A DNA stretch of 64,000 nt. Source: an uncultured Endomicrobiia bacterium (GTDB lineage: Bacteria; Elusimicrobiota; Endomicrobiia; DTEH01). The stretch lies in NCBI GenBank assembly GCA_937928765.1, contig CALFVX010000017.1, forward strand, positions 1 through 64,000, given 5' to 3'. Below are positions 8,932 through 20,183 of the stretch, one piece after another. The notes under the pieces were generated by a model. That model was not told the DNA's origin. It saw only the letters and a list, made by a program, of their open reading frames with translations, and ran no database searches. The position numbers and the translations under genes are program-made. The first letter of the stretch is position 1. Each line of letters starts with the position of its first letter.

Positions 8932-9936
8932 TTATATATAATTGTTATATACTAATAATTTTAATTTTTTAAAAATCTCTTCTTTATATTTTAATCTTTT
9001 TTCTACAGAAACTAATATAATGTTTGCCTTAATATCAAAGTGTTCAATATTAAATTTATTCAATAAAAAAACTTCTTTCCCAAAATTATTAACAAAATTT
9101 TTTAGTTTTTCATCTTCAGAAAAACAAACAAATGGTATAGCTAAATTTATAGCAACAACTATACCATGTAATCTAGAGGTTACTATTAAATCTACATTTC
9201 TAAAAATATTTTTATAATTTTCTACTTTATCCCAAACTCTTATTTCACAATTTTTAATATATTTAATTAAACTAAGACAAAATTTATAATCTTCTTCAAG
9301 ATGAAAAGGAACAAAAACTAATTTATATTTTTCAGAAAGATTTTTTAAAAAAGAAATTATAAGTTTTTTATTAAAACCATATTTTTTTAAAACTAAACCA
9401 ATTGTTTTTATATCATCTATTTTTTTGTTGTTTATAATTTCTTCATAAGATAAACAAATATCTGGACAAAATTCTACTTTGGAATTTAATTTTTTAATTT
9501 TGTTAAATTCAATTTGATTTCTTACAAATATAACATCTGTAGCTTTTATTAAAAATTTTAAAATTTTTTTAGCAAACTTGTTATTAACAACAAATTCTGT
9601 ACTTAAAATACAAATTTTATTCTTAAAAATTTTTGCTAATAAAAATATTGTAAAATAATAAAAAAAACTTAAAATACTTGTTTGATCCTGGAATATTCCT
9701 CCACAAAAAATCAATGTATTAGAAATTTTTAAAGTTTTAATAATTTCTTTAAAATCTAATCTTGGAATATAAAATAAATTATTGTTTATTTGCAATATTT
9801 TTTTGGTATTATATAATACAAAAATCTTTTTATTTCTTTCTTGCAACTTTAAAATTATTTTGTAAAGCGCATCCAACAACCATTCGTCACCAAAATTATT
9901 AAAACCAAAATATCCACAAATACAAATATTTTTCAT
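8932..9936 (-). CDS. csaB: CsaB-family polysaccharide pyruvyl transferase
   Basis: A 334-residue protein with the pyruvyl transferase features GYFGFNNFGDEWLLDAL at residues about 8-24 and the C-terminal TSRLHGIVVAINLAIPFVCFSED. CsaB adds ketal pyruvate to cell-wall polysaccharide, which in many bacteria is the ligand for S-layer homology domains. Its start overlaps the stop of the DUF5693 gene by 4 nt, an association seen widely in genomes that carry both. No SLH-domain protein is in the window, so the target polymer is not visible here. Confidence 0.88.
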   Translation of the reverse strand: MKNICICGYFGFNNFGDEWLLDALYKIILKLQERNKKIFVLYNTKKILQINNNLFYIPRLDFKEIIKTLKISNTLIFCGGIFQDQTSILSFFYYFTIFLLAKIFKNKICILSTEFVVNNKFAKKILKFLIKATDVIFVRNQIEFNKIKKLNSKVEFCPDICLSYEEIINNKKIDDIKTIGLVLKKYGFNKKLIISFLKNLSEKYKLVFVPFHLEEDYKFCLSLIKYIKNCEIRVWDKVENYKNIFRNVDLIVTSRLHGIVVAINLAIPFVCFSEDEKLKNFVNNFGKEVFLLNKFNIEHFDIKANIILVSVEKRLKYKEEIFKKLKLLVYNNYI

Positions 9937-11384
9937 ATAATGTTTCTTTCACGATTAATTTTTTTTAAAATAAAAATTATAATTTCACCAATTAACAATC
10001 CTAAAAATATACCTATTATACTCCTTAAAATACACAAATGTATAGGAGTATGTATGTGTAAGAATGTATTAATTACTGAAACTTGACTCAGTATACTAAT
10101 ACAAAATAACATTTTTGTCCAAATAATCTTTTTATATCTTTTCATTAAATATAAAGAAAACAAAAATAAAGGTTGTGCAAAAAACATTTCTTTAAATCTA
10201 GGTCTAAACAAAATTTTTTTCTCTATAAATTCTCTAAAGCAAATCTCATATCTTAAAACAAATTCTTTTCCTATATTACCTGTTCTTAAAAAAATATATA
10301 AAAAAATAATTGCTAATACCAAAATCACAAAAATATCTCTCAACTTAACCTCATATCCTGAAATTTTTTTTAGTTCTGATTTATCAAAAATAAAAAATGG
10401 TGATAAAATTATAGGCAAGAAAAACATAATTTTTGTACCTATAATTTTTTTTTCTAAAACAATATATTCATATCCTTGCATAAATCCCCAGATAAAAATT
10501 CCTAAAGATAGCACTAAAAAATTAGTTTTTATATACACAAATTCTAGTTTTAGTTCTATTTCATTAAAAGGTATATTTTTGTAAATCATCAAGGGAACAA
10601 TTATTGCAAAAAATAACACTAAAATATTATTTATTTTACCAAATGAGATTGTATTAAAAGTCGTTATTTTAAAATTATTTCTAATAACAAAATTTTTTAG
10701 CATATCTTTTATCAAGTTAATATTTTCATCATAATTTAAATATTCTGATGGTATAATATAAATTAAATTACAATTTCTTTCAAATATTGCTTTTTTTATT
10801 TTTAATACTGCGAGGTTTTTCTGTTGAGTGAGATTTAATTCTTTATTAATGTTTAAATCTAACATGAAACTTCTTAATGCTAAAGTTTTCTCAGAAAAAA
10901 TTTTTTCTTTATTAAACTCAAAATTTAATTTTATAAAATTATTTTTTTCAATCAACAATTTTAATTCTTTGTTAGTAATTTTTTTATCTGAATTACTATT
11001 TAATTCTTTAGGCTCAAAACAGTTAATATTTATCTGAGGAGAAAATATAATTGAAAAAATTTTATCACTGTAATATTCAATAAATTCTGAAATCTGATAA
11101 AAATCATATCTTTTGTCTTTATCTATTTTTAATATAACTTCTTTGTTTAAAAAACTACTATAATTATTTAAAAAAAAATCGTAGTTTACACTGAAAAAAA
11201 TTCTATAATTTAGATCTGTTTTTATTCTTTCTATATCATTGATTGGAAAATAATCAATGTCTATAACAAAAAATTTTTCTTTTTGATGATTTTCCCACTT
11301 TATTCTTGAGATTATGTTATAAATAGATATAAAAAAAAATAAAAAAATTGTAATCGAAAAAAAAATTTTTTTTATTTTATTCAT
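9933..11384 (-). CDS. DUF5693-family multi-spanning membrane protein
   Basis: A 483-residue protein with one N-terminal helix (residues about 7-25), a soluble extracytoplasmic region to about residue 255 and at least seven hydrophobic helices in the C-terminal half. Topology, size and the directly overlapping csaB gene match the DUF5693 family, whose members usually neighbour CsaB. The biochemical function is unknown. Since csaB pyruvylates cell-wall polymers, a part in assembling or exporting the same polymer is a reasonable guess. It overlaps glgA by 4 nt on the other side. Confidence 0.7.
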   Translation of the reverse strand: MNKIKKIFFSITIFLFFFISIYNIISRIKWENHQKEKFFVIDIDYFPINDIERIKTDLNYRIFFSVNYDFFLNNYSSFLNKEVILKIDKDKRYDFYQISEFIEYYSDKIFSIIFSPQININCFEPKELNSNSDKKITNKELKLLIEKNNFIKLNFEFNKEKIFSEKTLALRSFMLDLNINKELNLTQQKNLAVLKIKKAIFERNCNLIYIIPSEYLNYDENINLIKDMLKNFVIRNNFKITTFNTISFGKINNILVLFFAIIVPLMIYKNIPFNEIELKLEFVYIKTNFLVLSLGIFIWGFMQGYEYIVLEKKIIGTKIMFFLPIILSPFFIFDKSELKKISGYEVKLRDIFVILVLAIIFLYIFLRTGNIGKEFVLRYEICFREFIEKKILFRPRFKEMFFAQPLFLFSLYLMKRYKKIIWTKMLFCISILSQVSVINTFLHIHTPIHLCILRSIIGIFLGLLIGEIIIFILKKINRERNII

Positions 11385-12868
11385 TTTCTGTTTCTTTTAA
11401 TAATATTTTGCTTTAAAAGATTTTCGTATATTTCAACATATTTTTTGGCAGAGACATCCCAAGAAAAATTTTTTTTCATACAGTTTATTCTTAAAATTTT
11501 AAAAATTTCTTTATTATTAAAAACTTCAATTGATTGCAAAATCTTATTATAAAATTGTTCCACTGTATATTGTTCAAAGACAAATCCACAACCTTTATTT
11601 GTTAAAACATCAAATTGTTCAACAGTATCAGCAAGACCACCTGTTTTATATACAATAGGTATTGTTGCATATCTCATAGCAATCATTTGTGATAATCCAC
11701 AAGGTTCGGAATTTGACGGCATTAGGAAAAAATCTGCTGCTGCGTATATTTTATGTCCCAAAGGATTGTTAAATTCAATGAACAATTTAAATTTATTCTT
11801 ATGTTTTATACTTATTTGTTCTAATTTTTCCTGAAGATCTTTTCTTCCTTTGCCAAGAATTACAACTTGAACTTCTTTTTCAAAAAGTAATTTTGGTAAA
11901 ACTTCTATTATTAGATCAAATCCTTTAAGAGGATCTATTCTTGAAACCATAACATATAGAGGAACTTCCTGTTTTATTTCCAACCCGCAAATTTGTTGTA
12001 GTTCTTCTTTACATAAAGATTTTTTTTCTATTTGTTTAATATTATAATTTGTTTTAATATATTTATCTGTTTCAGGATCCCATTCTTCATAATCAATACC
12101 ATTTAAAATTCCAACAAACTTTCCTTCTGAATACTTTTTTGAAAGTACACCTTCAAGCCCTCTACCTTCATTATGAGAATCACAAATTAATTTTGCATAA
12201 CTTGGTGATACAGTTGTAACAATATCAGCAAATACAATCCCTGTCTTCATAAAGTTTATCTTATTGTAGTATTCAAACTTTTCAGGTATAAAATCGTATG
12301 AAGAGAATCCTGCTAGCTCAAAAATTTTATAATCATATAGTCCCTGATATGCTATATTATGTATTGTAAAAATACTTTTTGTATGTTGAAAAAACGCATC
12401 TATAGAATATAGAGTTTTAAGATATGCAGGTATAAGTCCTGTTTGCATATCATGACAATGAATAATATCTGCTTTAAAATCCACTGCTTTTAATGTTTCA
12501 AGAACTCCTCTGCTAAAAAATATAAATCTTAAAGGGTTATCTTCATAGTCTGCTTCTGAAGTAGAATAAACTTCTTCTTTCCCAAAAAATCTATCGTTTT
12601 CTAACAGATAAAATTTTATATTCTTATTTAACTTTGACTCCCAAACTTTCCCTTCTATATACTCTTCTTTTAATGGTATTAAAACTTTTTGTTTTGTTTC
12701 TCTTAACTTAAACTTTTTTTTATCTATTTTTTTGCTATGTAATGGTATGATGACTGTTATATCAATTTTTTGTTGTTTAAGAAATTTTGGTAAACTTCCT
12801 ACTACATCTGCTAATCCACCAACTTTTACAAATGGTGAACATTCAAAACTTGCAAAAACAACTTTCAT
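11381..12868 (-). CDS. glgA: Glycogen synthase (GT5)
   Basis: A 495-residue GT5 glycosyltransferase with the N-terminal KVGGLADVVGSLPK loop (residues about 15-28), HCHDMQTGLIP, the central VSRIDPLKGFD and the C-terminal SNSEPCGLSQMIAMRYATIPIVYKTGGLADTV. It extends alpha-1,4-glucan from ADP- or UDP-glucose. A Shine-Dalgarno GAAAGGAG precedes the ATG. It is 24 nt after galT and overlaps the DUF5693 gene. No glgC, glgB or glgP is in the window, so the sugar nucleotide supply may depend on the adjacent GalT-like enzyme. Confidence 0.95.
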   Translation of the reverse strand: MKVVFASFECSPFVKVGGLADVVGSLPKFLKQQKIDITVIIPLHSKKIDKKKFKLRETKQKVLIPLKEEYIEGKVWESKLNKNIKFYLLENDRFFGKEEVYSTSEADYEDNPLRFIFFSRGVLETLKAVDFKADIIHCHDMQTGLIPAYLKTLYSIDAFFQHTKSIFTIHNIAYQGLYDYKIFELAGFSSYDFIPEKFEYYNKINFMKTGIVFADIVTTVSPSYAKLICDSHNEGRGLEGVLSKKYSEGKFVGILNGIDYEEWDPETDKYIKTNYNIKQIEKKSLCKEELQQICGLEIKQEVPLYVMVSRIDPLKGFDLIIEVLPKLLFEKEVQVVILGKGRKDLQEKLEQISIKHKNKFKLFIEFNNPLGHKIYAAADFFLMPSNSEPCGLSQMIAMRYATIPIVYKTGGLADTVEQFDVLTNKGCGFVFEQYTVEQFYNKILQSIEVFNNKEIFKILRINCMKKNFSWDVSAKKYVEIYENLLKQNIIKRNRK

Positions 12869-12892
12869 AAAAAATTCTCCTTTCTTTACTTG

Positions 12893-13891
12893 TCATCTTA
12901 TTTTAATTTCTCTTAAAAACTTCGCGTCATTTTCTGGTAAAGAAGAATTTATTGACATACCAGTGCCTATTTCAAACCCAGCTGTTTTTATTAATCTAGG
13001 CATTATAGTTATATACCAATGATAATACTCTTTACCTCTTTCATTTACTGGAACACTACGAATTACAAAATTATAATCTGGATTTTCTAATCCATAGTAA
13101 AGTTTTGATATTGTTAACTTAAGGTTTTTTGCTAAATCTGTAATTTCAGCATCGTTTATCTCTCCAAAAGATTCTGTATGTCTTCTTGGTAATATCCACA
13201 TATGAAATGGTGCTAATGCCGCATAAGGAACAAATGAGACAAAATGTCCTGTTTCTACAACAATTCTTTCCTGTAGTTTAAGTTCTTCTTCTAACATCTT
13301 ACAAAATACGCATTCTCCTGTCTCATCAAAATATCTCATTGCTTCTTCTATTCTGTATCTTATATGAAAAGGGACTACAGGAATAGCAATAAGTTGTGAA
13401 TGTGGGTGTTCAATTGATGCTCCTGCTTGTTCTCCATAATTTTTAAACACAATAATCATTTTTATTCTTCTATCTTTTTCTGCAGCAAGATATCTTTCTT
13501 TATAGACACTTATAACTTTTTCCAAATCTTTTTCAGGCATAAAAGGTATTAACATATTATGCTTGGCTGATTCTATTATAACTTCTGCGGTACCTACTCC
13601 TGTAACTTTTCTTTTTATTCCTTCCATTTTATATTCTACTGTCCCTTCTTGAAAAACTGCAGGATATTTATTAGGTATAACTCTTATCTTCCATTTTCCA
13701 TTTTCGTCATTTATAACAAAACTTTCGTAAGGTGTCATCTGTTCATTTCCTGGGCAAAACGGACATTTAGAAGAATGCTCTTCTAAAGCTTTTTTTTCTT
13801 TTATTGATTTAAAATCTTCTGGACGTTTTGCTCTTTCAGTAGAAATTACAACCCATTCTTTTGTTGCAATATTTTGTCTTATTTCTGGCAT
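12893..13891 (-). CDS. galT: GalT-family hexose-1-phosphate nucleotidylyltransferase
   Basis: A 332-residue HIT-superfamily enzyme. It has the active-site His-Pro-His at residues 162-164 (SIEHPHSQ), a CPFC zinc pair at 43-46 and a second C-x2-C at about 194-197. The classical reaction swaps UMP between UDP-glucose and galactose-1-phosphate. No galK or galE is nearby. The gene is directly upstream of glgA, so a role in sugar nucleotide supply for glycogen is possible, as in GalT-related ADP-glucose phosphorylases. GGAGG precedes the ATG. The family is certain; the preferred nucleotide sugar is not. Confidence 0.9.
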   Translation of the reverse strand: MPEIRQNIATKEWVVISTERAKRPEDFKSIKEKKALEEHSSKCPFCPGNEQMTPYESFVINDENGKWKIRVIPNKYPAVFQEGTVEYKMEGIKRKVTGVGTAEVIIESAKHNMLIPFMPEKDLEKVISVYKERYLAAEKDRRIKMIIVFKNYGEQAGASIEHPHSQLIAIPVVPFHIRYRIEEAMRYFDETGECVFCKMLEEELKLQERIVVETGHFVSFVPYAALAPFHMWILPRRHTESFGEINDAEITDLAKNLKLTISKLYYGLENPDYNFVIRSVPVNERGKEYYHWYITIMPRLIKTAGFEIGTGMSINSSLPENDAKFLREIKIR

Positions 13892-13934
13892 ATAATATTG
13901 ACCTCCTTATTTTTCAAAAATTTTGTATTAAATT

Positions 13935-14345
13935 TTACTCACCAAAAATTTTTATCCAAACTTTTCTCTGTCTTGGCCCATCAAATTCACAAAAAAATAT
14001 TCCTTGCCAGGTTCCCAGTTTTAATTTGTTGTTGGAAATAAAAACATTTATTGATGTTCCTACAATTGAAGATTTTATATGTGCATCAGAATTACCTTCT
14101 ATATGAGTGTAATATTTTTCGACCTCTGGGATTAAATCTTGAATTTTTTTCATAATATCTTCTATAACTGAAGAATCCGCATTTTCGTTAATTGTAATTG
14201 CGGCAGTTGTATGGGGTACAAAGATATGACAAATACCATCTCCAATATTTGATTCTTTTATTATCTGTGTAACTTTTGAAGTTATATCTATGAACTCAAC
14301 ACGAGATGATGAGTTAATAATTAATTCTTTTGTAAAAATCTTCAT
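13935..14345 (-). CDS. YjbQ/UPF0047 family protein
   Basis: A 136-residue protein of the YjbQ (UPF0047) family. Conserved blocks are FVPHTTAAITINENAD (residues about 44-59), the HIEGNSDAHIKSSIVG segment with two histidines, and GTWQGIFFCEFDGPRQRKVW at the end. Some members have weak thiamine-phosphate synthase activity, but the physiological role is unsettled. It starts 5 nt after the ttcA stop and without a Shine-Dalgarno, so translational coupling is likely. The length matches the family. Confidence 0.92.
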   Translation of the reverse strand: MKIFTKELIINSSSRVEFIDITSKVTQIIKESNIGDGICHIFVPHTTAAITINENADSSVIEDIMKKIQDLIPEVEKYYTHIEGNSDAHIKSSIVGTSINVFISNNKLKLGTWQGIFFCEFDGPRQRKVWIKIFGE

Positions 14346-14350
14346 TAGAT

Positions 14351-15082
14351 TTATAATAAATATTCAAGTTTTATTTTTTTTAAACTGTTAAATATATTAA
14401 GTTTTATGTTAGGGTAGTACTTTTGTAAATTTTCAACAATAACCTCGAGATATTTTCTTCGTTGAATTTTATCAGTTGTATAATATGGACATTTATTTTT
14501 CACAACAGGTAAATTTTTTAATTCTGCATATTTTTTTGTTTCTTCAGAAAAAATATATATAAGTGGGCGAATTATCACTATTTCTCCTTTAAACATTTCA
14601 ATTTTTGCTGGCATTGTAGAAATTTCTCCATGATAAAATAAATTCATCAAAAAAGTGACAATCACATCATCCAGATTATGTCCAAACGCAACTTTTTTGC
14701 AATTTAACTCTTTTGCTAAAAGAAAAATTTCTTTTCTTCTATTCCAACTACACCAAAAACAATTAAATTCTTTATCACTTTTTGGTAATGATTTTTTTAT
14801 AAAAAAATATTTTATATTAATACTCTCAAGGTGTGATTTCAAACAATTTTGAAATTCAGGATCAATAAATCCATAATCTATAGTTGTAGCAAAAATTTTA
14901 AATCTAAAAGGAAGAATTTTTTGTTTCTCTTTCAAAACATCAATTAAAACTAAACTATCTTTTCCTCCAGAAAGAGCTACAAGAACATTATCATTTTCAC
15001 CTAACATTTTATAGTCACCCAATGCTTTGCCTACTTTTTTTAATATATGTTTTATTATTTTATCATCTTTAATTTTATTCAT
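14351..15082 (-). CDS. ttcA: TtcA-type tRNA 2-thiolation protein
   Basis: A 243-residue PP-loop ATPase. The PP-loop SGGKDS is at residues 38-43, CFWC gives cysteines at 108 and 111, and a third cysteine sits in KNKCPY at 198. These three cysteines bind the iron-sulfur cluster in TtcA, which thiolates C32 of certain tRNAs. GHNLDD near 134-139 is also family-typical. It diverges from purA. Related PP-loop proteins with other tRNA targets cannot be fully excluded. There is no Shine-Dalgarno; a -10 box lies 9 nt before the ATG. Confidence 0.85.
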   Translation of the reverse strand: MNKIKDDKIIKHILKKVGKALGDYKMLGENDNVLVALSGGKDSLVLIDVLKEKQKILPFRFKIFATTIDYGFIDPEFQNCLKSHLESINIKYFFIKKSLPKSDKEFNCFWCSWNRRKEIFLLAKELNCKKVAFGHNLDDVIVTFLMNLFYHGEISTMPAKIEMFKGEIVIIRPLIYIFSEETKKYAELKNLPVVKNKCPYYTTDKIQRRKYLEVIVENLQKYYPNIKLNIFNSLKKIKLEYLL

Positions 15083-15091
15083 AATTTTATA

Positions 15092-16447
<1,356 letters not shown>

Positions 16448-16473
16448 AATATTATATTTCTAACCTAATAAAT

Positions 16474-18603
16474 ATGAAAAATATTCGCTTGCCATTTTTT
16501 TTAAAATTTATTTTGATATTTATATCTTTATCCACTACTCCTCTTATAATTGTGAGTTTTCAATCTAACAAAATTTTAAAACCTGCTTTAAGAACAATTT
16601 ATTTAGAATTACATACAAAAACTATTACTAATATCGCTACAAAAATAAATACCTATTTTGAAACACTATATAGTATTTTGCCTTTTATAGAAGAAGTTAT
16701 CTCTAAACCAGATATTCCCTGGGATAATAAACAAAGAATACTTGAAACTTTAATTAATATGAACAAAAATATCGTCTCCATCTCAATTTTAGATATAAAT
16801 GGAAAAGAAAAAATAAAAATATATAATCCTAACATAATCGTTCAACCTTTGTTGGAAAATTTAAGTAATAACAAATATTTTAAGAATTTAAAAAATTCCA
16901 ACCTTAACACTATTTTAAGCAAACCTTACTTTTATGAAAATAGTTTTATGATAGAAAGTTTTTATAAAAAACCAAATTTTTATATCCGGATATGTTTATC
17001 TTTAAATTCTTTATTTGAACAATTACAAGAGACAAAAGTTGGCAATACTGGTTTTATATTTATTTCTGATATAGAAGAAGATTCTATAATATTTACAAAT
17101 TATAATTCTACTATAAAAAATAAAGATCAAATTTTACCACAATCAATTAATCAACTTGCCAAACAATCAGTTTCTATTGGATCTAAAGAATTTTACCTCA
17201 ACAATACAGGATATATCGCCTCATATATATCACTGCCTTTAATTAATTGGATTATTTTTTTAAGACAACAACAACAAGAGGCATATTTTACAAGTAATAT
17301 TTTAACAAAACAAACAACGAGATTGATCTTAGTTTTGATTTTTATTTCTTCCTTAGTTTCTTTTTTGATAGCAACTGGTATTTCTAAACCAATATTAAAA
17401 ATCATAAATGCTGCAAAAACTGTAGCTTCTGGAAATTTTAATGTAAAAATAAACATAAAAACTTTTGACGAATTAGAAATTTTAGGTGAAACATTTAACT
17501 ATATGGCAAAAAAACTTAACGAATATGCAGAAATACAACTTGATAAACTTATTGCTGAAAAAACTAAGACCGAAGCTATTATTTTTTCAATCAATGACGG
17601 TATTATATTGACAAATTATAACGCAGAGATTTTATTAATTAATAACAAAGCAAAAGAAATTCTTGGATTACAAGAGAAAGAAAATTTATTAAATTTAAAT
17701 ATTTTCAATTTATTAGATGAAAGAATAAAACTTATTCTTGAATCCGCAATAAACGAACCTAACAAAATTTTTGAACTAAATCTAACAGATGAGAATTCCT
17801 CAAAGTATTATCAAACAATATCAATTCCTGTTGTTACACCAAAGAAAAAAGAAAAAATAGGTGTTGTAACAGTGCTACATGATATTACTTTAGAAAAAGA
17901 AATTGATAAAATGAAAGAGGATTTTCTACATTCTATAACTCACGATTTAAGAAACCCAATGACATCTTTACGTGGGTTTATAAAATTTTTATACGATGGT
18001 GTTGGTGGTCCTATAAATGAACAACAGAAAAAAATGTTAGAGACAATGGACAGAGCATCGTTTAAATTATTAAATATGATAAACGATATCTTAGATATTG
18101 CAAAACTTGAAGCAGGTAAATTAGAATTAAATCTTGAAAAAATAAGTTTAATACAAATTATAAATTCTGTGAAAGAATTGTTGCATCCTCAATATACAAG
18201 GAAAAATATAAAATTAATGTTCGACATACAACAAAATAAAGATATTGTTATATATGCTGACGATAAATTATTAGAACGTGTGTATATTAATCTTATTGGT
18301 AACGCAATAAAATTTACTCCTGAAGGAGGAGAAATTACTGTTGGTGTAGAAGAAAATGAATTTTCAGTAATAAGCTATGTAAAAGATACGGGTGAAGGAG
18401 TACCGAAAGAATATCTGGATAAAATTTTTGAAAAATTTTCCCAAGTAAAAGCTAAAAGCAGAGGTGGTACTGGTTTAGGTCTTACAATTTGTAAATATAT
18501 AATTGAAGCACATAAAGGTAAAATATGGGTAGAATCAGAGTTGGGCAAGGGATCAAAATTTTCTTTTGAACTACCAAAAATTGTTAGAGTTGAAAATTTA
18601 TGA
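16474..18603 (+). CDS. Membrane sensor histidine kinase (extracytoplasmic sensor, HAMP, PAS)
   Basis: A 709-residue kinase. Helix 1 is at about 10-30, followed by an extracytoplasmic Cache-like region to about 280 and helix 2 at about 283-303. HAMP runs to about 355 and a PAS-like domain covers about 362-470. HisKA has the phosphoacceptor His490 in HSITHDLRNP, and the ATPase domain contains KIFEKFSQ and GTGLGLTICKYIIEAHKG. It autophosphorylates on sensing an unknown signal outside the inner membrane. Its stop overlaps the LysM-FecR gene by 4 nt. The only response regulator in the window, at 20184, is convergent and not in the same transcript, so the partner is uncertain. Confidence 0.93.
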   Translation: MKNIRLPFFLKFILIFISLSTTPLIIVSFQSNKILKPALRTIYLELHTKTITNIATKINTYFETLYSILPFIEEVISKPDIPWDNKQRILETLINMNKNIVSISILDINGKEKIKIYNPNIIVQPLLENLSNNKYFKNLKNSNLNTILSKPYFYENSFMIESFYKKPNFYIRICLSLNSLFEQLQETKVGNTGFIFISDIEEDSIIFTNYNSTIKNKDQILPQSINQLAKQSVSIGSKEFYLNNTGYIASYISLPLINWIIFLRQQQQEAYFTSNILTKQTTRLILVLIFISSLVSFLIATGISKPILKIINAAKTVASGNFNVKINIKTFDELEILGETFNYMAKKLNEYAEIQLDKLIAEKTKTEAIIFSINDGIILTNYNAEILLINNKAKEILGLQEKENLLNLNIFNLLDERIKLILESAINEPNKIFELNLTDENSSKYYQTISIPVVTPKKKEKIGVVTVLHDITLEKEIDKMKEDFLHSITHDLRNPMTSLRGFIKFLYDGVGGPINEQQKKMLETMDRASFKLLNMINDILDIAKLEAGKLELNLEKISLIQIINSVKELLHPQYTRKNIKLMFDIQQNKDIVIYADDKLLERVYINLIGNAIKFTPEGGEITVGVEENEFSVISYVKDTGEGVPKEYLDKIFEKFSQVKAKSRGGTGLGLTICKYIIEAHKGKIWVESELGKGSKFSFELPKIVRVENL

Positions 18604-20180
18604 AAAAATTGAAAAATTTTGCTATATGTTTTTTAATATTATTAATTTTTAAAAATTTAGCTTATTCACAACAATTACTTAAAATTCAAGAATCAAAGGA
18701 AGAAGAGATATTATTACAAGAAATTGAAGTTAAAGAAGGTCAAACATTGTCTTTTATTGCAAATTATTATTTAAAAGATTCGAAAAGATGGCCTGAAATT
18801 TTAAAATACAACAAACTTTCTACAAGCGATATCTATGCTCCACTACCTGGAATGAAACTTAAAATTCCAATTATCTTAGTTAAAGAAAAATTCCGTCCTG
18901 CTTATCTTATATATATATTAAACAAAGTGCAATATAGAAAAAAAGGAAGTGTTGATTGGAAAGATGCTACTATAAACTTAGAATTATACAATGACGACTC
19001 TATCACTACACATGAAAATTCTCGTGCTAATATAAAATTCTATTCAGGAGAAATTTTATTAATTGACGAAAATTCTTTTATAACAATTCGTCCAGAACTA
19101 AAACAAGAAGAGGTAACTTTGCTTAAAGGAGGTATCCGTGCAACAAAAGCTAAAGTTATTACTGAAAATGCAGAAATTTTACCTAAAATTGATCCTAAAA
19201 CACCAAAAACAGATTTTAGAACAAAAATTCGCGAAGAGGATAAAACAACATTGGTTGAAGTATACGAAGGAGCAGTAGATGTAACAGCACAAGGAAAAAC
19301 TGTATATGTTCCAAAAGGATTTGGTACAGAAGTAAAACCTTTTTCTTCGCCATCTTTACCAAAATTATTACCACCTACTCCTGAATTAAATTTAAAATCT
19401 GAAAATATAAAACTAACCACTGAAAACGAAATCGTTTTAACAAAAAATATGTCAAATTTATCTTTACAATTTATTGAACCTAAAATAGAAACATTACCTT
19501 CTATGTTTAAAATCTCTACTGAATCTAAACCTATTGTAGAAAAAAAACAACAAACAAAAGTTTTAGGTAATATTATAAAAAAATATCGTTTACAAATTGC
19601 AAAAGACATTGAATTCAAAAAAATATTATATGAAGAAATAAAAGAAATTAATCCACAAAATATTGTTAATTTTGATGTAAAGTCCTTGAATTTACCTGAT
19701 GGGAAATATTACTACAAACTTTCTTATATTGACGAATTAGGGTTTGAAAATCCCACTAAAACGCAGACTTTTATTATCGATGCAACTCCACCATTTATCA
19801 AATTAGATCTTCCAGAAACAGAAATAAAGACAGACCAAGAGCTTATAAATATCAAAGGAGAAACAGAACCAAAATCTATACTTAAATTAAACGATAGAAA
19901 TGTTCAAGTTGAAGAAGATGGTAAATTTTCAGTTGCTGTATTGTTAAAACCTGGTAAAAACGAATTAAAATTTGTTGCAAAAGATTATTGTGGAAATGAA
20001 ACAATTATCACATACAATGTTGAAAGAGTAAAAGAATTAACAAAAGAAGAAAAAAATATTTTAAAATTTTCTGCTGAACCAAAAAATACTCAACAAAAAG
20101 AACCTTTTTTAGGCAAGATTACTGCATTTTTAATCTCTAGCGGAATTATTATATTAGTTGTTATGTTTTTTGTTAAATAA
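18600..20180 (+). CDS. LysM-FecR domain envelope protein with C-terminal membrane anchor
   Basis: A 526-residue protein. After a signal segment (about residues 5-23) comes a LysM-like domain (EVKEGQTLSFIANYYL, about 38-92), then a FecR domain at about 105-245 (ENSRANIKFYSGEI, TLLKGGIRA, VEVYEGAVDVTAQG). Two Ig-like stretches follow (DATPPFIKLDLPETE, GKNELKFVAKDYCGNE), and a helix at about 505-525 ends the protein. LysM binds peptidoglycan glycans. FecR domains occur in anti-sigma regulators and in structural envelope proteins. With no sigma factor beside it and an overlapping histidine kinase upstream, it may be a wall-bound sensor or scaffold for that kinase. That function is inferred. Confidence 0.8.
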   Translation: MKKLKNFAICFLILLIFKNLAYSQQLLKIQESKEEEILLQEIEVKEGQTLSFIANYYLKDSKRWPEILKYNKLSTSDIYAPLPGMKLKIPIILVKEKFRPAYLIYILNKVQYRKKGSVDWKDATINLELYNDDSITTHENSRANIKFYSGEILLIDENSFITIRPELKQEEVTLLKGGIRATKAKVITENAEILPKIDPKTPKTDFRTKIREEDKTTLVEVYEGAVDVTAQGKTVYVPKGFGTEVKPFSSPSLPKLLPPTPELNLKSENIKLTTENEIVLTKNMSNLSLQFIEPKIETLPSMFKISTESKPIVEKKQQTKVLGNIIKKYRLQIAKDIEFKKILYEEIKEINPQNIVNFDVKSLNLPDGKYYYKLSYIDELGFENPTKTQTFIIDATPPFIKLDLPETEIKTDQELINIKGETEPKSILKLNDRNVQVEEDGKFSVAVLLKPGKNELKFVAKDYCGNETIITYNVERVKELTKEEKNILKFSAEPKNTQQKEPFLGKITAFLISSGIIILVVMFFVK

Positions 20181-20183
20181 TTT

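Noticed and set aside
19040-19618. 192-residue minus-strand ORF
   Set aside because: It lies antisense inside the LysM-FecR gene, has no family pattern and is a compositional shadow.
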